Assembly (NCBI GenBank): GCA_964633825.1
Contig: CAZWHE010000005.1
Coordinates: forward strand, 1-54,694
DNA: 54,694 nt
From: CAZWHE01 sp964633825
GTDB taxonomy: Bacteria > Planctomycetota > B15-G4 > CAYZWU01
Reading direction: 5' to 3'
The notes below the pieces were generated by a model. That model made no database searches. It had not been told where the DNA came from and saw only the letters and a list, made by a program, of their open reading frames with translations. The first letter of the stretch is position 1, and each line of letters begins with the position of its first letter. This document shows positions 18,229 through 28,000 of this stretch, in pieces. Position numbers and translations under genes: made by a program.

Positions 18229-18858
18229 CTACTCGATCCCGTGCTCGGCCTTGTACTGGAGCCAGTTCTTCTTCAATTGGAGGAAATCTTTGAAGTCCGT
18301 TCTGACGAGAAAGGGATTCTTGCTGCGTTCCTCCCCGATCGTCGAGGAGGGGCGGACGCCGTAGTCGTGGCCCGGCCAGACCTCGACATCGTCTTTGAGA
18401 CTGCCGAGAAGGCGGTGAAGGCTCGCGAATTCGGTACGGGCCCCGTCCCCGAAATCGGTCCCCCCCACCTTGCCCACGAAGAGCGTGTCGCCCGTCATCA
18501 GCTTCCCGTTGGCCAGGATGGAGATGTCCGTGTCCGTGTGGCCGGGCGTGTGGATGATCTTCAGCTCCAGCTCGCCGAGGAAAATGGAATCCCCGTCATT
18601 GAGGGCCGCGTTTCCCCGGCCGAAGGCGGCGAGCTTCGCACCCGTGGCTTCGACGATCTTGTTGTTGTCGGCCGTGTGATCCGGATGGGAATGGGTGTTG
18701 ATCACGTACTTGAGAGAAAGGCCCTTCTTCTTGATCAGGCCGAGAAGAGCCTTGCCGCCGCACGAGGGATCGATGACGGCGGCGTTCCCTGTCTGTTCAT
18801 CGGCCACGAGATAAGCGAAGTTCCTGTCCCCGCCTGCAGGCACCTGTTCGAAAATCAT
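18229..18858 (-). CDS. MBL-fold metallo-hydrolase (glyoxalase II-like)
   Basis: Predicted 209 aa cytoplasmic metallo-beta-lactamase-fold hydrolase. The metal motif NTHSHPDHTADN (His56, His58, Asp60, His61) is followed by HTPGHTDTDI and TGDTLFVGKVGGTDF, which carry the third His and the bridging Asp of glyoxalase II-type enzymes. WPGHDYG supplies the last His. The C-terminus (TIGEERSKNPFL) resembles bacterial glyoxalase II/YcbL proteins. Start ATG 18858 is favoured because GAGG lies seven bases upstream; ATG 18864 would have almost no spacing. It lies 13 bases after the M14 peptidase gene and is probably co-transcribed with it. Thioester hydrolysis or persulfide oxidation are possible functions. 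The convergent bacillithiol operon is suggestive but not proof of a link. Confidence 0.88.
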   Translation of the reverse strand: MIFEQVPAGGDRNFAYLVADEQTGNAAVIDPSCGGKALLGLIKKKGLSLKYVINTHSHPDHTADNNKIVEATGAKLAAFGRGNAALNDGDSIFLGELELKIIHTPGHTDTDISILANGKLMTGDTLFVGKVGGTDFGDGARTEFASLHRLLGSLKDDVEVWPGHDYGVRPSSTIGEERSKNPFLVRTDFKDFLQLKKNWLQYKAEHGIE

Positions 18859-18871
18859 GGGCATGCCTCGC

Positions 18872-20608
18872 TCACTGGACGATGACGCGCGCCGTGTCGG
18901 CATATGTCCCTTCGTAATTTCCGTTCAGCGTATCAACGGCAAAGAAAAAGTCAATCGTTCCCGCAGGAAGTCCCGAGGTGTTTATGAGCGTGGTGAGCGG
19001 AACGGTCATCAGGGCGCCGTCATAGGTCCTCTCCGGTTCGGTCCCCTTCTGCCAGTTGCCGCTGGCGGCCTTGTAAGAGTAGACGAAGCTTCCCCGGGAG
19101 GCGTAGATCCACCAATCCATCTCCGTCCCCGAAAGGCTTCCGGGATCGAGGGAAACCTGGACGAGGAGGCTCTGGGCCTGGGTGATCGTGATCGGGCCGT
19201 CGCTTCCGTTGACCTTGACGTCGGGGACGGGCGGGTTCGAGCCCTGGGGCATGAGGGTCACGTCGACCCGCGTTGCAACGCCCGAGCCGACGGTCACACC
19301 GGAGACGACCTGATCTTCATAGCCGCTCGCCGAGAACTCGACGCTGTACGTTCCGGGAAGGAGCATCCTGTGATAATCGCCCACATCCGGGTCGGTGAAC
19401 ACGTCGTGGCCGATGCCGGTGACGCGCACCGTCGCCGAAACGGGCAGGCCGGTCACGGCATCGGTCACGACGCCGCGCACTCCATCGAGGCAGAGCTCCA
19501 TGTAAGCGAGCATGGAATCGCGGTTGTCGTTCCAGAGGCCGGCGATCTGCGAATAAGGCGGCCACTTGCTGTCGCTGAGCTCGATCGTCACCTCGTTGCA
19601 CCCCATCCAGACGTAGTTCCAGTCCTGCATCCCGCCGTAGATCACGTACCAGGCGGCGCCGTTCGTGATTCCCTGGGGAAACCAGTAGCTGTTGTACATG
19701 GGCGTATTGAGATAAGAGTAGGTGAGCGATTGCTGGATGAAGAGGGCGTCGTCTGGCGTAGCCGAATAGGGCGTCCACGGGTTTGGGTCGGAGTCGTAGG
19801 GGTAGTTCACCACAAGGGCGCCCGTGTGGAAGTTGGCCGAAAGAACCGACGAATGAGCGAAGGCCCAGTTCATCACGTTCTTCGTCTCCTTGGCGCGGCC
19901 CGCGGTCGTGTTGTTGGGATCGGTGACGCGGTCGGGAAAGTCGCGGTTGAGGTCGACGCCCTGCGAGTTGTACCGGCTGTGGGACGTGTATCCGTCGGGA
20001 TTCATGAGGGGCATGATCCAGATCTCGCACTCGTTGATCAGGTTGTCGACCTGGGGATCGCTTCCGTAGTTGTCCACGAGATAATTGATCAGGTTGAGGC
20101 AGAGCTCCATTCCCACCGGCTCGTCGCCGTGCATGGTGGAGATGTACTTGAACTCCGGTTCGTCCTCCTCGACGCTCACGTTGTCCGAAATCTTCATGAA
20201 CCAGAGCTCGCGCCCCTGGACCGAGTTGCCGATGTTGTAAAGCTCGCAGATGGCGGGATGGGCCGCTTCGATGGCCTGGAGCTCGGTAGTCAGCTGGGCA
20301 TGGGTGTGATATCCGGCCCTCGAGCCGAGCCTCTTGGGGACGATCTTCATGTCGTAACCGAGCTTTTCGAGCTCGGGGATGCGGCTCCGATGGGTATAGC
20401 CGCGGGCCCACGATCCCAGCTTGGCGTCGATGCTCACACCCATCTCTTCGAGGCGCGCGCAGTCTCCCTTGTCGATGTTCGTAAACTCCAAAACGACTTC
20501 GTCGTCCCAATCGAACGTCGCGACGGCTCCGGACTGCGCGGGAAGGGTCGGTCCGAGGAGCAGGACGACCGAGGCGAGAAACGCAACAATGAGAATCTGG
20601 CTGGACAT
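18872..20608 (-). CDS. Secreted M14-family zinc carboxypeptidase with regulatory-like beta domain
   Basis: Predicted 578 aa exported metallopeptidase. A signal peptide is at about 1-26, ending PAQSGA. The M14 domain (about 100-365) shows zinc ligands in TMHGDEPVG (His160, Glu163) and NFHTGA (His261), an active-site LNRDFP (Asn221, Arg222), and the catalytic Glu343 in EVTIELSDSKWPP. A carboxypeptidase-regulatory-like domain (GVVTDAVTGLPVSATVRV, about 374-455) follows, then a C-terminal beta-rich domain ending TARVIVQ. AAAGGAAG precedes the ATG. Architecture resembles carboxypeptidase D/M-type secreted enzymes. A role in peptide scavenging is inferred. Confidence 0.93.
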   Translation of the reverse strand: MSSQILIVAFLASVVLLLGPTLPAQSGAVATFDWDDEVVLEFTNIDKGDCARLEEMGVSIDAKLGSWARGYTHRSRIPELEKLGYDMKIVPKRLGSRAGYHTHAQLTTELQAIEAAHPAICELYNIGNSVQGRELWFMKISDNVSVEEDEPEFKYISTMHGDEPVGMELCLNLINYLVDNYGSDPQVDNLINECEIWIMPLMNPDGYTSHSRYNSQGVDLNRDFPDRVTDPNNTTAGRAKETKNVMNWAFAHSSVLSANFHTGALVVNYPYDSDPNPWTPYSATPDDALFIQQSLTYSYLNTPMYNSYWFPQGITNGAAWYVIYGGMQDWNYVWMGCNEVTIELSDSKWPPYSQIAGLWNDNRDSMLAYMELCLDGVRGVVTDAVTGLPVSATVRVTGIGHDVFTDPDVGDYHRMLLPGTYSVEFSASGYEDQVVSGVTVGSGVATRVDVTLMPQGSNPPVPDVKVNGSDGPITITQAQSLLVQVSLDPGSLSGTEMDWWIYASRGSFVYSYKAASGNWQKGTEPERTYDGALMTVPLTTLINTSGLPAGTIDFFFAVDTLNGNYEGTYADTARVIVQ

Positions 20609-20633
20609 GGCGCTTCCTTTCAGGGGTTCAGGG

Positions 20634-20669
20634 GCTTCGGCTTTCGCTTCGGCTGATGCTTCGGCTTAT
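20634..20669. repeat. Three 12-bp tandem repeats upstream of the M14 gene
   Basis: GCTTCGGCT occurs three times at exact 12-base spacing (from 20634), separated by TTC, GAT and TAT. An 8-base repeat (TTCAGGGG) lies just before it. It sits 26-61 bases upstream of the M14 peptidase start (minus strand), so it may overlap the leader of that gene. Confidence 0.75.
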
Positions 20670-20783
20670 CTTCCAATCAGCAGAACAAAGTATAAAAAAA
20701 TCTTGAAAGAATGCAAGCCCGAACTTTCCGGGTCGGTATCAGTTCACCGTAGAAACCGCCATAGCACCAAACGGGTAAGGCCG

Positions 20784-20814
20784 AAAAGGGGACGGGAGCA
20801 GCGCCCGTCCCCTT
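20784..20814 (-). terminator. Intrinsic terminator after the beta-propeller gene
   Basis: AAGGGGACGGG (20786-20796) pairs perfectly with CCCGTCCCCTT (20804-20814) across a seven-base loop. Read on the minus strand, the stem is followed by TTTT. It lies 48 bases after the stop of the minus-strand beta-propeller gene and before the M14 gene, so those two are probably separate transcripts. Confidence 0.82.
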
Positions 20815-20861
20815 CACTGGTGGTTGATTTCCTGTTCGCTCAGACGGGATTTTCCACCCGG

Positions 20862-21908
20862 TTATTGAACCGATGTGGCAACGACATTGGTCTTGTTGTC
20901 ATATTGCACCGCCTGGAACCAGACGCTTATGCCGCCGGCGGTCGACGAGATCACGGCGTTCCAGGAGACATCTCCTGAGCCGTTGGTCTGGTCCGGTCCA
21001 AAGGCTTTTTTGGGATTAGCCAGGTCGATGGTGATGTTGAGCGGCGGAACCCAAACACTGCCCGGTCCGACCAAGCTGTAAACAAGATATGTCGCCGCGT
21101 TGGGGGTTCCGGCTGTCGCGCTGAACAGGGCATTCTGTCCGGCCTGGAGCGGGTCGGGAGTTACGGTGAGCGTAAAACCGCCGCTGATGATGATGCCGGC
21201 GACCTCGAACACGGTGGTTCCGAATCCGTCACTGATAAAAACGGTCCCGGCCGCATTGTCCAGCCCCACTCCCTCGGGGCTGATTCCGAGAACGCCCATG
21301 TCCCACGTGTTGAGGGCGGTTCCCGACATGTCGACCTCGATGATCAGATCGCCCGTGTCATCACCGAGCAGAAAGGTCTGGGTCGCCGAGTTGTAGGCCA
21401 GGCCGTCCGGGTCCGTGCTTCCCGATCCGCTCAGGTCGATCGTCTGAATCCAGTTGCCGGCCTGGTCGAACTCGCCGATCTGCCTCGTGCCGCTGTCCTG
21501 GGAGATGTAGATATGACCCGTGACGGGATCGAGGGCAACGCCCGAGACATCTGTGATATAAGGCAGGGTCGAAAAGGAATTCCCTGTTGGAACACCGGAC
21601 GAGGTCATCTCATAGTAGACTTCCGTCTCGTCGCCGATCCAAACATTGCCCGTTGCGGGGTCGACTCCCACGCCGATGGGCATGGGCAGTACGGAAGGAA
21701 AGCTGTTCAACAGATTGCCGTTGCGGTCGAACTGCTGAATGAGATCAAGGGTCTGGTCGGCGACCCAGATCGTACCCGTGCCCGAATCATAGTCGAGGCC
21801 GCCCGGGAAAGTTCCCCCGGTGGACCAGGAATTAACAATGGTTTGAGCGCCGGCGACCGCTGCGATTGAACAAAAAGCGAGAGCAATGAAAAAAACTTGT
21901 CGTTTCAT
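20862..21908 (-). CDS. Secreted NHL/SMP-30-like beta-propeller protein
   Basis: Predicted 348 aa exported protein with a signal peptide (about 1-21, ending AVAGA). About six repeated propeller blades follow, with the pattern GVGVDPATGNVWIGDE, GVALDPVTGHIYISQD and GVGLDNAAGTVFISDG (about residues 35-235), as in NHL, SMP-30 or SdiA-regulated-like propellers. The last 110 residues form a separate beta domain (FTLTVTPDPLQAGQNALFSA) of a type found in repeat-rich secreted proteins of many environmental bacteria. No catalytic residues are evident. AAGGAGG lies eight bases before the ATG. It is 125 bases downstream of the giant macroglobulin gene on the same strand. Confidence 0.85.
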   Translation of the reverse strand: MKRQVFFIALAFCSIAAVAGAQTIVNSWSTGGTFPGGLDYDSGTGTIWVADQTLDLIQQFDRNGNLLNSFPSVLPMPIGVGVDPATGNVWIGDETEVYYEMTSSGVPTGNSFSTLPYITDVSGVALDPVTGHIYISQDSGTRQIGEFDQAGNWIQTIDLSGSGSTDPDGLAYNSATQTFLLGDDTGDLIIEVDMSGTALNTWDMGVLGISPEGVGLDNAAGTVFISDGFGTTVFEVAGIIISGGFTLTVTPDPLQAGQNALFSATAGTPNAATYLVYSLVGPGSVWVPPLNITIDLANPKKAFGPDQTNGSGDVSWNAVISSTAGGISVWFQAVQYDNKTNVVATSVQ

Positions 21909-22033
21909 GGCGAGTCCTCCTTCACAGACAAGAATACGGATTTCGTGCCAGGTCCTTGAAAAAAATGAATCCCAATCAAGCCAACCTTATCTGCATAGGC
22001 TTGGAAGATCAATAAAAATCATTCTATGCCGCA

Positions 22034-25000
22034 TCACTTGATCTGGACGCCCTGCACATCCTCCTGGTAGAGATCCTGCAGGGTCTGAACGCCGCGCTGC
22101 TGCATCTGGCGGTTCTGGTCGAAGATGTTCTGCAGGGCGCGGGACCGCCCCTTGTAGAACATCTCCCGCCCCGCTTTCTGCGACGGTCTCCGCGGTCGTT
22201 CGAGGAGGTTCATCCGGCCGCGGTGGAAGGCGTACTCCCCCTCCCGCTCGGCGATCACCGTGCTCTCCCCGTGGATGCCGTCGGCGATGAAAACGCCGCG
22301 CAGGTCGGTGTATCCCGTGACAAAGAAGGTCTGGCGGGCGCCGATCACCTTGACATAGATGTTTTTGAGGAAAGCGTCCGTATCCTTGTCCCTCACGTTG
22401 ATGCGGACGCGGCCCGAGGGGGCGTCCTCATCGACCTCGAGGCCGAGGTCGGTCACGAGAACCATCCCCGTGCACCCGGCCCCTTCGCCCTGCACAACGG
22501 CGAGGTAGGCGCCCTTTTCGCCAAGAGGGAGCTTCAGCTCTTTCTTCATCTCCCTGTAGTCCTTCCCGCCGCCGAGAACGATCTTCTCCACCAGCGTAGG
22601 ATCGATGCCGGCGAGGTTGATGTTGGTGATGTTGTTCAGGCTCTTGCGCAGGAGGCAGAGCTTCATGAGGTCCACCTTGTAGACCGAGAGGGTCACCTCG
22701 GGCACGTTGCGGTAGCTCAGCGTCACCTTGACCTCCTGGCCCGACCGGAAGGTGGATATTTCTTCGAGCGATACCTCGGGCCGGGTGAAGCCTTCCACCG
22801 CCTCGGCCGCGTCGGCGAACTTGCCCTTCACCCGGTTGTACTGCTCGAGCGCTTCGGCGATCCGGCCGCCGGCATGCTCGATCTGTCCCATGATATAGAT
22901 GGCGAGATTGCGGTTGTCCCTCTCCTGGGGATCGAGCTTGGCGGGATCGAGGTCGGCCACTCTCTTCAGAAGCGCGCGGGCGCCGTCGTACCTTCCGATC
23001 TCGAAGAGAGCGTAAGCCTCGGCGTACTCCATGCTCCTGAGGAAAGAGCTTTTGGGCCAGCGCTCCCGGAAGAGGGGGCACAGCCGGGCGACCTCTTTCC
23101 CTTTCTCCATGTCGAGGAGGGTGGACACGAGCGAGTAAGCGGCTTCGTCGCAGATCCTGTTGTCCGGGTACGTGGCCAGGAAATCGATCACGAGATCGAC
23201 GGCGGCGGCCATGATCTTTTTCCGCGAAAGGCCCGGAATGCCCGGACGCCCCCCGGCGGGGCCCGCTTTGTCGAGCACGGTCTGGGAAAGGGCGAAGAAC
23301 GCGCTCTGGACCGCGGGCAGGTCGGGATAAGTGTGAATCAGGTCGGCCAGGAACATGAGCGAGCCGGCTGTTTCGCCCTGGCGCTCCAGGGCGTCGGCCA
23401 CACGGGCTTCCCGGCTGAACGAGGACCCGGCCGCGGCGGCGAAAATCTGCAGCGCCTGTTCGTGCTCGCCCCGGGCGCGGTAGGCGGTTCCCACGCGGGC
23501 CGTCTCGTGGAAGGTGAGAACGAGGGAGGGCGCCCGCGTCCTGAGCAGCTCGAAATAACGGATGAGCCGCGCGTCGTCGCCTTTTCTGAAAGCGATCTTG
23601 AAGAGCTTGGTCGCCGTATCAACGAGGTAATTCTCCCTCGGTTTGTATTCATCGAGGAATTTCTCGAGAAGATCGAGCGCCCTTGTCCAATCTTCGTCCT
23701 TGTACAGGGCCTCGCCCAGGTTGAAAAGCTCGTCGGGCGTCATCCTGTAGGGAACGGTTTTCTCCGCGCCCCGCTCCCGAATCGGCATGGCAAAGGCTTT
23801 GCTGTTGTTGCAGACCGCCGGATCGTAGACGGAGCGCACCACGGCCGGCGGGGTGCGGCAGTCGCCTCGGAATGAGGCATAAACGGGATAGGTCACACTC
23901 GAATGGGAGCTCCTGACATAGAAAGTGATCGTGCCGGGGCCGAGCTCGTAGTGATCGAAGCTCCCCTTGATGCCCGACTCGATGACATTGCATCCGGCGG
24001 GAAGGGTGTCGGTGATCACGAGGGGATAGAGAGCTTCTCTCCGGGGCGTGCGCCTGTTGTACCATTCGAGTCGAATGCGCGCCGTTTCACCTTCGTTGAT
24101 CTCCTCGAGCTCGTGCTCCCATTTTTTGAAACCCCTGGGCAGTTCGACCGTTCTGAATCCGGAAGAGATCTCGCGCCCTTTGTAAAGGATGGGAGCCATC
24201 AGGTACTTCCGCTCCACGGCAACGCCGGCGACTTTGTATTTCCGGGGAGCCATCTCCTTTGTGAACCCCGTCATCTTCACGGCCCACGTGTAAGCGCCCC
24301 TCCCGTTGAAAGAGAAAGCAACCTTGTTTTCCCCCCGAAGCAGAACATCGGCGGGAACGGGAATCGATGTCACGGGATGTGATCCGGCTACTTCGAGTGT
24401 TTTCACCGGCTTCCCGTTCACAGCAACGTCGAGGCGGTAGCGGTTGTCCGCCAGGTTCGCCGACGACATATACTCGCTGATCGCCGCGGCCGCGGCCGCG
24501 TTCGCCGGGCCCGTGCGGCGGTGGATGTAACCGTTCTTCATGAGAGAGTCGATTCCGCGCTTCACCACGGGATGGGATGGTTCCACAAGGGCCACGGCGA
24601 GCGTGGCATGGGCGATCGTCATGGCATCGTTGTCCAGCCATACGCACTCCGCCTCTTTCGCGCTCGACCTCAAGAAACCGGTCCAGGGAGGATCGCCCTC
24701 ACGGGACCTGTCGATCAGCATCTTGACAAGGGTCGCTGCGTTGTCCTTGTGCCCGCTTTTGATAAAGGTGAGCGCCAGAAGCGCCGTGTCATGGTCTGAC
24801 AGATTGTGTCTGTTTCTGAACAAGCTGTTGAGAAAGGTGAACTCCGGTTTCCGGTGATGAGAATAGGCGTGGAGAAAAAAGGCCTTGCCGCTGTCGGCTG
24901 TTTTGCGGGAATGCCTGTCGAGCCACTCCGCCGTCGATGCCAGAGCTTTCCCGGAAACGGCGAAGCCCCTCTTCGATGCGAGGGCCAGCGCTTTCATGGC

Positions 25001-28000
25001 CTGGGCCGTTGCCAGAGGAGAGACCGTTCCCTTCTCGACCCAGGGAAAGCCACCGTCATTGTTCTGGGCCAGGAGGAGGAAGGAGATGAGGCTCTCCACA
25101 TCCTTCGCCAGCTTCTTTCGGTCCGAAGGGCGGTCGTGCCCCGACCGTCGGAGGTAATCGAGGGCCGAGAGCTTGACCAGAACCCGGCTTGCCCTGTCGG
25201 CATATGTGGGCAGGCAGCAGAAACGACGGCCCTCTTTCGCCATGTGCAGGAGGGTGTCGGAGAAGGTGGGCCCCACGGTGATCTCCATGCCGGAGTGTGT
25301 GTATGTTTTGTCGTCGGGGAGGGAGGCCTTCACCGTGTGGGACGAGCCGGCGGTTCCACCATTGCCGGCCGTGACCTCCATGCCCATCGGCTTGACGAGG
25401 AGGCTCGATTCGACGGTGTCGCTGATTCCGGCTGATCCCGCATCGGCTTCGAAACGGATGTTCACAAATCCTGGTTCGGCCGCTTTTATCCGAAAATCGA
25501 TCTCTTCGATCGCGCCCGGTTCGATGCCGGTCTTTTTCACGATCGCTCCGAGCGCTTCGGCCGGACCGGTCAGGCGGAGCGCCGCAATGATGGAGAGCTT
25601 CTTCTCCGTCGTGTTGACCAGGCGGGCCGTGATCGAAATCTCGTCCCCTTCGATGAGACTGCCGGGCGCTCGGACCTCGGCAAAGAATCCTTTCCGCGCA
25701 ACGATCCGGCTCTCGGCCCGGCCGCCCTTTGTCTCTTTCGTGAGACCGCGGGCCAGAAGCCTCCACGTCGTCGTGTTATGGGGAAACTCGATCTCCACCT
25801 CGGCGCGGCCGTCGGGACCCGTGACCACGGCCGGGGCCCACCAGGCCGTATCGAGAAAGCGCTTTCGCACGGCCGGCTTTGGAGAGGTTTTCCACTGCTT
25901 GGCAAATTCAGCCCGGTCACCCAGGGCCCAATCGGCCCCATCGCTCACAGACGCAGTCTCCTTGCGCCCGTGTTCCGTCAAGAATCCCGCTGTCCCCGAA
26001 ACCATGCGAAACGCTTCCTTGCCCTCGCTTCCGCCGTTGTAACCGAGGGATTTCAGGCTTTCCAGGTCCGGGCCGCCGAGGTTCGGCGCACGCTTGTCCT
26101 TGTTTTCACCGGCATATCTCTTCCTGGCCAGCCCGCCGGTCACGGCCCCCCTCGGCCCCGGCATGGTGGCGCCCCCCCCTTTCGTGCTCTTTCTCTTGCT
26201 GTACTTACCGCCAAAGCTGCCGCCGGCCCCTCCGCCGATTCCGATCACGTCATTCACTGCGCCATCGATGATTTCTTTTTCCGCCAAGGCCAGTTGTTTA
26301 CTTTCCATCTTTCGCAGCTCCCGCAGCTTCTCTTCCCGGCGCAAGGCCTCGTCGATCTCCATGGTGCGCGCCTTGTATTCGAAGGTGCACGAGCTCGCCG
26401 TCTTGAGCCGCCCCTCTCTCCTGCGACCGAAGAAAAACTCATGGATCGGCTCCCTCTCCTCGGGGAACATGGAGAGGAGGGCATTGTCCACGGCGGCCAG
26501 AGCGAACTGGCCCTCCACGGGCCGGCCCATCCTGTCCAAGGCCGTAATCCTGACCTTCATCTTCCCGCCGGGCTTGACCTCGGCGCTCTCCGGTTCCAGG
26601 AGAACGTTGAGAGACGACCGGACATCGAGATCGATCTCGGCCTTGTGAAATTTATGCCCGTCCATCACGGCCGCCGCGAAAGTGAAATTGGGCGCCAGTC
26701 CGGCCGCCACGGAGAGGGGAACCTTGTTGTCGCCCTTTTCGAGGGAGCGGACCTCGTAGTGAAAAATCCTCTCCCCCTCGCAGGTGAGGAGAGCGAGCCC
26801 CGAGTCGCACCGCATGTGAACGCGGACATCCGTTTTCGCTCCCGCGTCATAAGAAGCGGCGTCGGCGAAGATGCGGAGCTTCACCTTGTCTTCCTCGCCG
26901 GAGACGAAGAGGTCCTCCTCGGCCGTGATGAGATTGCCGAAGCGGTCGCTCGCCGCCGCGCGGAGCCTGTAATACCCCCCCCTGTCGAGGGCCACGGCGG
27001 TAACGGCGCGGCCCGTCTCCTTGTCGGCAAAGAGCCCCTCGATGCGGCGCACCTCCCTCTCGGTGGTGACGCCCTCCTTCTCCTCGAGAAAGATGACGCG
27101 CAGCTCGGCCTCGGCGGGCGACGGCTTTCCGTTCGGCTTGCGCGCCTTGATATCGACGGAGACCTGCTCGCCCGAAAGGATCACGTCGCGGGACAACACG
27201 ACATCGAGAGAAAACCCCGTGTCCGAGAGGTGAAGAACTTTTTTCGCCGTGGCGCTTTCGCCGAGAACGCGTGCCGTCAGCAGATACTCCCCGCTCCCGG
27301 CGAAGTCCCGCGTGTCGATCTCGAAAGGAACCTCGCCTTTTTTGTTCACCGTCCCCTCGAGTGTGACGCCCGTGCCCCATGAATAGCGCACGACCTTGCC
27401 GCTCGCAGGCTCTCCGTAGTTGTAAAAGACCTTGAAAGCGCCCTTCACCGTCTCGCCCTGGTAGTAGACGTCGGCGGGGAGATCGACCCGTGCCGTCACC
27501 TTGGGAGGAACATACTCGCCCACGGTGAAAGTCAGGCTCTCCGACCAGCCCGATCGCGCTTTCAGCTCGATCCGGTAGTATCCATAAGGCGCGGAACCGG
27601 ACAGATTGAAGTCTTCGTCCACAGCGCCGAATGGGTCGAGCTCCACACTGCGGCACGCCACGGCGCGGCCGCCGGGTGAATAGAGAGTCAGCTCGTAGCC
27701 CCCCCCCTCGCTGAAGGTGTACCGCCCCTCCTTGACCTCGCGGACAAAGCCTTTCACGTGCACATCGTGGCCCGGCTTATAGATCGTCCGGTCCGTGAAA
27801 AGGAAGGCCTTCGGCACGAGCCCCTCGACCGTGACCATCTTCGACATGCCGCTGAAGAGGTTGGATGCGAAGCTCCCCTCGTGAGAGACGAGCACGCTGA
27901 GAAGATCGGTCGATCTGAGGGACTTGTCCGTTCTGTGGAAAACACCGTCCTTCCCTGTCTCGCCCCGGAAGAGGACCTTGCTTCCGTTGCTCACGATCAC

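Noticed and set aside
19225..19250. tRNA T-arm-like GGTTCGAGCCC
   Set aside because: It lies within the M14 peptidase coding sequence, and no matching acceptor, D or anticodon arms were found around it.
22223..23875. A 550-codon plus-strand open frame within the giant TPR/macroglobulin gene
   Set aside because: Antisense to recognisable TPR and MG-like domains. No ribosome site or family motif was seen.
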